DNA from: an uncultured Desulfobacteraceae bacterium
GTDB taxonomy: Bacteria > Desulfobacterota > Desulfobacteria > Desulfobacterales > Desulfobacteraceae
DNA: 37,393 bases
NCBI GenBank assembly: GCA_913041495.1
Contig: CAJWHT010000034.1
Span: 1 to 37,393, forward strand
Direction: 5' to 3'
Shown here: positions 32,084-37,393 of the stretch, in pieces
Layout: the number at the start of each line of letters is the position of its first letter
Position numbering within the stretch: position 1 is the stretch's first letter
Position numbers and translations under genes: made by a program
The notes under the pieces: model-generated
Told to the model about the DNA's origin: nothing
Seen by the model: the letters and a program-made list of their open reading frames with translations, nothing else
Databases searched by the model: none

Positions 32084-32656
32084 TCAGGCAGGTTTCCGGG
32101 TCCGGTAGGAAAACAAGCGTTTACCGGTCCGCCTGAGTTCATGAATTCGTCCCTTTTCATTGCCCAGGGCGTACCGGTCCTTTAGAAATCCTTTCTGCCC
32201 CTCAAGAAACCGGCTCAACCGGATCTCCTCCACGGCTTCATCCAGGGAAATTTGCCTGTCCTGACGGTGTTTCTCCTGAAGGGGCATGGACAGCAGCCGT
32301 TCCCTGACGGCGGCGGCTGGTGAAAGACCCAGGTTGGACAAAAGCTTCTCCGCAGAGTTGTAGCCCTGGTCCGAAAGGTCAAACAGCAGGACAATGGCAC
32401 CGGTTTCCCGGAACCTTTCCTTGGCACCGGAGCCCAGCCTTGTGGCAAAGATGGTCAGGGTAAATATCACGGCCCTCAGCAGCCTTCGTTTTTCATCGGC
32501 ATCTTTGGTGCCGGTTCTCACGGTGCGGGCGTAATCAATCAAGAGTTCCAGGGAGTGTTCACCCAGTTTGCAGATGGAAATGGCTTTGGTTTCCGCATCG
32601 TCCCTGTCGGCGCGGACGTCCATTGATTCGATAATGTGCCGGATGTCGTTTTTCAT
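32084..32656 (-). CDS. Hypothetical helical protein (190 aa)
   Basis: This 190-residue soluble, mostly helical and strongly charged protein begins MKNDIRHIIESMDVRADRDD. It contains a central 'LLRAVIFTLTIFATRLGSGA' stretch that is amphipathic or weakly hydrophobic, and a basic C-terminus ('HELRRTGKRLFSYRTRKPA'). No cysteine pair, P-loop, helix-turn-helix or signal peptide is evident. AGAGTGA lies near the ATG. It is convergent with the C39-like gene and divergent from glpD. Codon use and absence of a better frame on the other strand support it as real. I do not recognise a family. Confidence 0.75.
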   Translation of the reverse strand: MKNDIRHIIESMDVRADRDDAETKAISICKLGEHSLELLIDYARTVRTGTKDADEKRRLLRAVIFTLTIFATRLGSGAKERFRETGAIVLLFDLSDQGYNSAEKLLSNLGLSPAAAVRERLLSMPLQEKHRQDRQISLDEAVEEIRLSRFLEGQKGFLKDRYALGNEKGRIHELRRTGKRLFSYRTRKPA

Positions 32657-32759
32657 ATAATCACTCTATGTGTTGCGTTGCGTTTTCTTTTCATCAATCA
32701 TGGAAAAATATGATACCCTTTTTAAAATAATGCAATCTAAAAAAGGGGGGGGCAAACCA

Positions 32760-34337
32760 ATGCAACGGGATTTTCAGTTGAACAGGTTACATCAGGACCC
32801 GGATAAAGTATGGGATATTGTCGTTATCGGCGGTGGTGCCACAGGCTTGGGGATCGCCGTTGACGCAGCATCCCGGGGGTATGAGACCGTTCTTATCGAG
32901 CAGGCGGATTTTTCTTCCGGCACCTCCAGCAGAAGCACCAAACTAGTCCACGGCGGTGTCCGTTACCTGGCCCAGGGGGATGTCTCACTGGTGCTGGAGG
33001 CCCTGCACGAAAGGGGATTGCTGCGGAACAACGCACCGCATCTGGTCAAACACCAGAAGTTTATCATTCCCAGCTATGACTGGTGGGCGGGACCCTTCTA
33101 TACCGTGGGCATGAAGGTGTATGACATGATGGCCGGCCGGCTGGGGCTGGGACCGTCCGAGAAGCTGTCCCGGGAAGAGACCCTTGAAGCGATTCCCAAC
33201 CTGGATGAACACCAGCTTAACGGGGGCGTGGTTTATTTCGACGGCCAGTTTGACGACAGCAGGCTGGCGGTGAATCTGGCCCAGACCGCCGAGGAAAACA
33301 ATGCCGTGGTGGTGAACTACATGAAGGCCACGGGACTGTGCAAAGATCAAAACGGCCTGGTGTGCGGCGTGGATGCCAGGGATATGGAGTCGGGAGAAGC
33401 TATTTGTATCTATTCGCGTACGGTGATCAATGCCACAGGTGTTTTTGTGGACGGCGTCCTGGCCATGGACGACCCGAATGCTGATCCCCTGGTAAGGCCC
33501 AGCCAGGGCATCCATATCGTGCTGGACAAGTCCTTTCTCCAGGGGGATGCCGCCATTATGATTCCCAAAACCTCTGACGGCCGGGTGTTGTTCGCCGTTC
33601 CCTGGCATGGAAAGGTGGTGGTGGGAACCACGGATACGCCGCTTTCCGCCGAGCAGATCACGCTGGAACCCAGGGCGCTCACACAAGAGGTGGACTTTGT
33701 GCTGAAAACCGCGGCAAAGTACCTGAAGAAAGATCCCACAAGACAGGATGTACTGAGCGTTTTCGCCGGATTACGTCCCCTGGCGGCCCAGAAAGATGAC
33801 GACGGGGCCAGTACCAAGGAAATATCACGGGGCCACCGGATCATGGTCTCCCTTTCCGGGCTGATCACCATTGTGGGCGGTAAATGGACCACCTACAGAA
33901 AAATGGCCCAGGACGTGGTGAACAAGGCTTGGATGGTGGGGGGGATGCCCGAGCGCAAATGCGTCACCCAGTCCATGCCCATCCACGGATATGTTAAGAA
34001 TACCGATTTCCGGTCACCGGGCTATTTTTACGGTACGGACCTGGGGCTGATCAACGCCATGATCCGCAAGGAACCGGAGCTGGGAGAACGCCTGCACCCG
34101 GACTATGAATTCACAAAGGCCCATGTGGTCTGGGCAGTGCGCCACGAGATGGCAAGAACCGTGGAAGACGTTTTAGCCCGCCGGATCAGGATGCTTTTAC
34201 TGGATGCCCGGGCCAGTATGGCAATGGCCCCTGCTGTTGCAAAAATCATGGCCTGTGAGTTGAATCTGGGAACAAAATGGGTTGACGGCCAGGTGGCGGC
34301 TTACCGCACCCTGGCACAAGATTATCTGCTCTTGTAA
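32760..34337 (+). CDS. glpD: Aerobic-type glycerol-3-phosphate dehydrogenase (FAD)
   Basis: This 525-residue flavoprotein oxidises glycerol-3-phosphate to dihydroxyacetone phosphate and passes electrons to the quinone pool at the inner membrane. It shows the FAD-binding 'DIVVIGGGATGLGIAVDAAS' (Gly24, Gly26, Gly29), the GlpD/GlpA signature 'GTSSRSTKLVHGGVRYLAQG', 'VPWHGKVVVGTTDT' and 'IVGGKWTTYRKMAQDVV'. The length and C-terminal domain fit GlpD rather than GlpA, as the C-terminal bfd-like [2Fe-2S] domain of GlpA is absent. The start has a run of eight Gs ending 7 bases upstream; in-frame ATGs at 32670 and 32700 lack ribosome sites. No glp partner genes (glpF, glpK) lie beside it. It could serve lipid turnover or glycerol use. 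Confidence 0.93.
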   Translation: MQRDFQLNRLHQDPDKVWDIVVIGGGATGLGIAVDAASRGYETVLIEQADFSSGTSSRSTKLVHGGVRYLAQGDVSLVLEALHERGLLRNNAPHLVKHQKFIIPSYDWWAGPFYTVGMKVYDMMAGRLGLGPSEKLSREETLEAIPNLDEHQLNGGVVYFDGQFDDSRLAVNLAQTAEENNAVVVNYMKATGLCKDQNGLVCGVDARDMESGEAICIYSRTVINATGVFVDGVLAMDDPNADPLVRPSQGIHIVLDKSFLQGDAAIMIPKTSDGRVLFAVPWHGKVVVGTTDTPLSAEQITLEPRALTQEVDFVLKTAAKYLKKDPTRQDVLSVFAGLRPLAAQKDDDGASTKEISRGHRIMVSLSGLITIVGGKWTTYRKMAQDVVNKAWMVGGMPERKCVTQSMPIHGYVKNTDFRSPGYFYGTDLGLINAMIRKEPELGERLHPDYEFTKAHVVWAVRHEMARTVEDVLARRIRMLLLDARASMAMAPAVAKIMACELNLGTKWVDGQVAAYRTLAQDYLLL

Positions 34338-34372
34338 AAACAATGGTTTACCGGCGTTTTTCAGGTGGCGGG

Positions 34373-36658
34373 CTATTGGTTTTTTCCGTTTCGTTCCAGG
34401 GAGATCTGCAGCGGTGTTAATGTGTCCAGATGAATATCCCTTTGGGGGAATGCGATCACCAGCCCGTGTTCGTTGAACAACTCATCGATTTTGAACCGTA
34501 CGTTGCTTTCGATTTCCCGCCGTTCGATGACCCGCCTGATTTCAATCCAGAAATAGACTTTGAAGATCAGGGCATTGTCGCCGAAATCACTGAAGATCAC
34601 AAAGGGGGCCGGGTATTTTGAAATGCGCGGGGTGGCCTTCACCGCTTCGATCAGCTGTTGTTTTACCTTTTGCACAGGGGAGCCATAGGAGACTCCGACG
34701 GTGACGTTGGTGCGGATTTTCTTGTTGGAGTGGGTCCAGTTGATGATATTTTTTTCAAGAAAGGTACTGTTGGGCACAAGGATATGGATATTCTCCCCTG
34801 TCCGGATGCGGGTGCACCGGGCACCGATTTCCTCCACCATGCCCAGGACACCGTCCACCTCAATAAGGTCCCCCATATTGATGGGCCGCTCACCTAAAAT
34901 CATGAAGCCTGAGATAAAGTTATTGATCAGATTCTGGGCCCCGAAGCCGATGCCGATGGCCACGGCACCGCCCAGAAACGCAAAGGCGGTCAGCGGGATG
35001 TTGACCATGCGCAGGGCAAACAAAAACACCAGCAGATACAGAGTATAGGATATCAGTTTGTGGACGGCGGCTGCCGTGGTTTCCTTGAACTGGGATCTTT
35101 CCAGAAACCGGGTCCGGAAAATGAAAAGCAGGTATTTTGCGGCGACCATGCCGAGCAGGAGAATGATAATGGCAGTGGCGGCTTTCCGCAGGGTTACCGG
35201 TTGATTGTCCACCGCCCAGATTTCGATGTTCCAGAAATCAACAATCTCTTTTTTAATGTCGGTCAGGTGATCCTGAATGGATGTCTGCCCCATCCGGATT
35301 TCGATTTCGTTCAGCAGCCGTTTTTCAAGGCTGTCCGTGGCCAGTACCAGGGACTGGTAGGACAGGAGCCGTTCAAGGCGTCTGCGGGCAGCGGTCAGTT
35401 GAACGGACAAGTGCTGCCGGATGGACGGGGAAAGGCCGTCATATTCTCTGCGCCCTTCAATGGCGGTGATCAGGTTTTGAAGGCTGGTCAAAGAATTCTG
35501 CTGGATCTGCAAAACCCTGCCTGTTTTTTCCAGATTGTCCTTGATTTCCTTCTTAAGTGATTTAAGCTCTTCGAGTCCCAGCCGTTCTTCCACAAGGGCA
35601 TATCGTTTCTGCCAGGCAAGTGCCTGGCGGTCCATCAACAGCATCGCCTGCCCGTTGAGTTCCAGGGCCACCTGGTAGGTTTCCCGCCACTCCTGCCTTG
35701 ATTTCAGATAGGATTCCGCAAGGGCTCTTTCCTCCCGGGACACTGCCTTTTCAAAATCCCGCCGGGCGGCCATCCATTTTTTTTCCACGGTTTTCTGTTC
35801 ATTCCGCAACCGGTCCATATCCTCTTGGATTTCGGTTCTTCTTTCCTGAACACCCTCAAGTTGGCGGTCCAGGTCATCCGGGTCAAAGGCGAGATTCTTC
35901 CTGACAACATCAAGTTGCTCTTTGAGCAGCGCAAGTTGAAGTGTCCCCAGTTTTTTTTCGGTCTCGTATCGTTTGATCTCGTTTCCCTTGGCAAGGATGG
36001 CGGCCTCAAGTTCATTGCGTTGAATTTCAAGGGTGTCAATCCGCCATTGCAAGGGTTTCTGATCTTCTGGGGCCAGTCCGGACAAGGTATCGTTTACGCG
36101 TCGTATCTCTTTTTCCAATGTCTCGAGCCGGTCTTTGTCTTTGGTCAATTCCCGGCGGATGGCCTCAAGGGAGGAATTGATGTTCTGCTGGCTTCTCTGG
36201 ATATTGGATTTTTCGTCATGAATGGCATCTAAAAAGGTCAGGGCATAGGGCGGTTCTTTGGTCATGCCTTTTGCCTGGTAGTTTTCGTACCGGTCCTTTA
36301 CCGCCAGCCCTTCTTTTTTTATTTTTTCAAGGGCCAAAATCGAGTAAAGCAGCTGTTCATGGGACGATTTGAGCATTCTCAGATCCAGCAGTCTTTCTTC
36401 AAACTCTTTTTGGCTGACACCGAATTCCTGGGCGACGCGGTCCGATTTTACCTTGCTTGCGGCTTTCAGCCGGTTGTTAATCCTGTCTATTTTTTGCTGA
36501 ACCGCTTCAACCGTGGCCAGGCTTTCATCGTCTGCTTTTGGGCTGGTAGGATTGGTCTGCTCGGCGTATGCAAGTCCCATAAGTCCGATGCTCAGCCAGA
36601 TACAAAGGCTGGCAACAATTGTCATGTAAGGCGGGTGGGGTGGCTTTTTTTTGTCCAT
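34373..36658 (-). CDS. MscS-family mechanosensitive channel with very long coiled-coil N-terminus
   Basis: This 761-residue inner-membrane protein has a signal sequence (ending about residue 32, 'GLMGLAYAEQ'), then about 440 residues of coiled coil ('VEAVQQKIDRINNRLKAAS' to about 480) in the periplasm. Only about three membrane spans follow (about 490-585), including the pore helix 'LGGAVAIGIGFGAQNLINNF', then the beta domain ('GERPINMGDLIEVDGVLGMV') and C-terminal domain ending 'HGLVIAFPQRDIHLDTL'. It is therefore an MscS core with an enlarged periplasmic sensor, and differs from the 11-span channel at 2561-5227. A ribosome site at normal spacing is not obvious (AGGAGGG lies 17 bases upstream). 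It follows an AstE-like gene by 40 bases on the same strand and may be co-transcribed. Confidence 0.9.
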   Translation of the reverse strand: MDKKKPPHPPYMTIVASLCIWLSIGLMGLAYAEQTNPTSPKADDESLATVEAVQQKIDRINNRLKAASKVKSDRVAQEFGVSQKEFEERLLDLRMLKSSHEQLLYSILALEKIKKEGLAVKDRYENYQAKGMTKEPPYALTFLDAIHDEKSNIQRSQQNINSSLEAIRRELTKDKDRLETLEKEIRRVNDTLSGLAPEDQKPLQWRIDTLEIQRNELEAAILAKGNEIKRYETEKKLGTLQLALLKEQLDVVRKNLAFDPDDLDRQLEGVQERRTEIQEDMDRLRNEQKTVEKKWMAARRDFEKAVSREERALAESYLKSRQEWRETYQVALELNGQAMLLMDRQALAWQKRYALVEERLGLEELKSLKKEIKDNLEKTGRVLQIQQNSLTSLQNLITAIEGRREYDGLSPSIRQHLSVQLTAARRRLERLLSYQSLVLATDSLEKRLLNEIEIRMGQTSIQDHLTDIKKEIVDFWNIEIWAVDNQPVTLRKAATAIIILLLGMVAAKYLLFIFRTRFLERSQFKETTAAAVHKLISYTLYLLVFLFALRMVNIPLTAFAFLGGAVAIGIGFGAQNLINNFISGFMILGERPINMGDLIEVDGVLGMVEEIGARCTRIRTGENIHILVPNSTFLEKNIINWTHSNKKIRTNVTVGVSYGSPVQKVKQQLIEAVKATPRISKYPAPFVIFSDFGDNALIFKVYFWIEIRRVIERREIESNVRFKIDELFNEHGLVIAFPQRDIHLDTLTPLQISLERNGKNQ

Positions 36659-36698
36659 CCTAAGTTTGGGTGTCCCTCCTGCAATGGTCCTTGCGAAA

Positions 36699-37393
36699 TT
36701 ATTCCAGCTCTTCTCTGAAATCGCTGATGGTCGGTGTAATCAGTTTCAGCTTTTCCACGAGAGCAATATGGATGATGGCGTCTCCCTGATGGACAAGGGG
36801 CAGGTTGAGCCGTCCGATGACCATCCCTGAGAACTGTGAAATTACTTCGATTTCTTTTCCGCCGAAAGGGTCTGCAATGAAACCGATCCGGGTATTTTTG
36901 GTAATCCGGCTGCCCAGGGGTTTTTCCATGTGCAGGATGCCGCTGGCAGGGGCCCTGACCCAACAGGAGTCTTCCACAAAAAGGGGATCTGCCGCCTTCT
37001 TTTTTTGGGGTGGCGCAGGGGACAGCATCCCCACGGCCGACATAACGGACACGATTCCCCTGACGCCGGCTTTGATGGCCACCTCATCGAATCGCAGGGC
37101 TTCACCGGCTTCATAGAGAATCGTGCTCACCCCCACGTCACGGGCGGCCTGGCGCAGTGATCCCTGCCGTGTGCGTGCATCTATGATGGCCGGAACCTGG
37201 AATGCCCGGGCCAGATCCAATGCCCGTTCGTCATCAAAATTGACCCGTATCTGGGGCAGGTTGGCCCTGTGGTTGGACCCGGCGTGAAGATCGATCCCGA
37301 AGTCGCAGCGCCGGACAATTTCCTGAATAAAGGTGTGGGCCAGCCGTGAGGTTAAAGAGCCTGTGTCAGATCCGGGAAAGAACCGGTTGAGAT
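36699..37393 (-). CDS. AstE/aspartoacylase-family zinc hydrolase (5' end outside window)
   Basis: The C-terminal 230 or so residues of a succinylglutamate desuccinylase/aspartoacylase-type enzyme are present; the frame stays open to the right window edge. 'LNRFFPGSDTGSLTSRLA' holds the family N-R-x-F-P-G motif, and 'FGIDLHAGSNHRANLPQIRV' holds the zinc-ligand histidine and the usual D-L-H. The C-terminal beta domain follows ('GILHMEKPLGSRITKNTRIG'), a biotinyl/lipoyl-like cap seen in this group. These enzymes remove acyl groups from N-acyl amino acids, and members of this group with the cap are often adjacent to ATP-grasp ligases. The start and the first zinc ligands lie outside. The gene is 40 bases before the MscS gene. 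Confidence 0.85.
   Translation of the reverse strand, partial: LNRFFPGSDTGSLTSRLAHTFIQEIVRRCDFGIDLHAGSNHRANLPQIRVNFDDERALDLARAFQVPAIIDARTRQGSLRQAARDVGVSTILYEAGEALRFDEVAIKAGVRGIVSVMSAVGMLSPAPPQKKKAADPLFVEDSCWVRAPASGILHMEKPLGSRITKNTRIGFIADPFGGKEIEVISQFSGMVIGRLNLPLVHQGDAIIHIALVEKLKLITPTISDFREELE

Noticed and set aside
32985-33686. 233-codon minus-strand frame inside glpD, and similar frames at 28131-28835 and 20480-21331
   Set aside because: Each is antisense to a clearly conserved enzyme gene and shows no protein family features.

Overview
The window looks like a chromosomal stretch of a Gram-negative, Deltaproteobacteria-type organism, most plausibly a sulfate-reducing Desulfobacterales member. 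This is an inference from the very large hybrid histidine kinases, two sigma54 enhancer-binding proteins with sigma54 (-24/-12) promoters, a periplasmic-sensor protein with a C-terminal 'PICAKCKNIRDD' cysteine module, and two coiled-coil MscS channels. No rRNA, tRNA, CRISPR array, prophage or insertion sequence was seen, and base and codon use look fairly uniform.

Layout. (1) 1-2460 is a stress-protein island: three hsp20 genes on the minus strand, a divergent short J-domain protein, and a 57-residue zinc-ribbon protein ending in a textbook terminator. Several promoters here share a TTGACA-N16-TAtATT form. (2) 2561-5227 is a large MscK-like mechanosensitive channel whose stop lies 1 bp from the stop of a convergent periplasmic solute-binding membrane protein (5229-6377). 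(3) 6843-18380 is a signalling block: a sensor kinase (solute-binding domain, PAS, PAS, GAF, kinase), an overlapping REC-kinase-REC protein, and on the other strand a 1947-residue hybrid kinase followed directly by a REC-HD-GYP cyclic-di-GMP phosphodiesterase. (4) 18556-22833 is a tight six-gene minus-strand operon: a 52-residue basic/acidic peptide, a divergent SpeD-like pyruvoyl enzyme, a FemAB/GNAT-type acyltransferase, an ATP-grasp ligase, a fold-III PLP decarboxylase, and a second copy of the small zinc-ribbon protein. It starts from a near-consensus sigma54 promoter and is divergent from a sigma54 activator (23202-24617). (5) 24666-30076 holds two more sigma54-promoter units around a second activator (26140-27543): a RimK-like ATP-grasp ligase with a DksA-like protein, and a small protein with an Mrp/NBP35 ATPase and a multispanning acyltransferase-like protein. 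(6) 30129-37393 holds an amidohydrolase, a C39-like cytoplasmic cysteine peptidase-fold protein, an unknown helical protein, GlpD, a second MscS channel and the 3' part of an AstE/aspartoacylase-type hydrolase.

The most interesting candidate system is region 4. It combines two different decarboxylase chemistries, an amide-forming ligase and an N-acyltransferase in overlapping genes, driven by a sigma54 promoter facing its probable activator. The inference is a regulated pathway for an undescribed amide-linked amine or amino-acid conjugate. Region 5 repeats the same logic (sigma54 promoter, activator next door, ATP-grasp ligase), so the window carries three sigma54 promoters within about 5 kb, each next to one of two activators that lack a normal phospho-receiver. 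All assignments are from reading the sequence; no database search or structure prediction was run.
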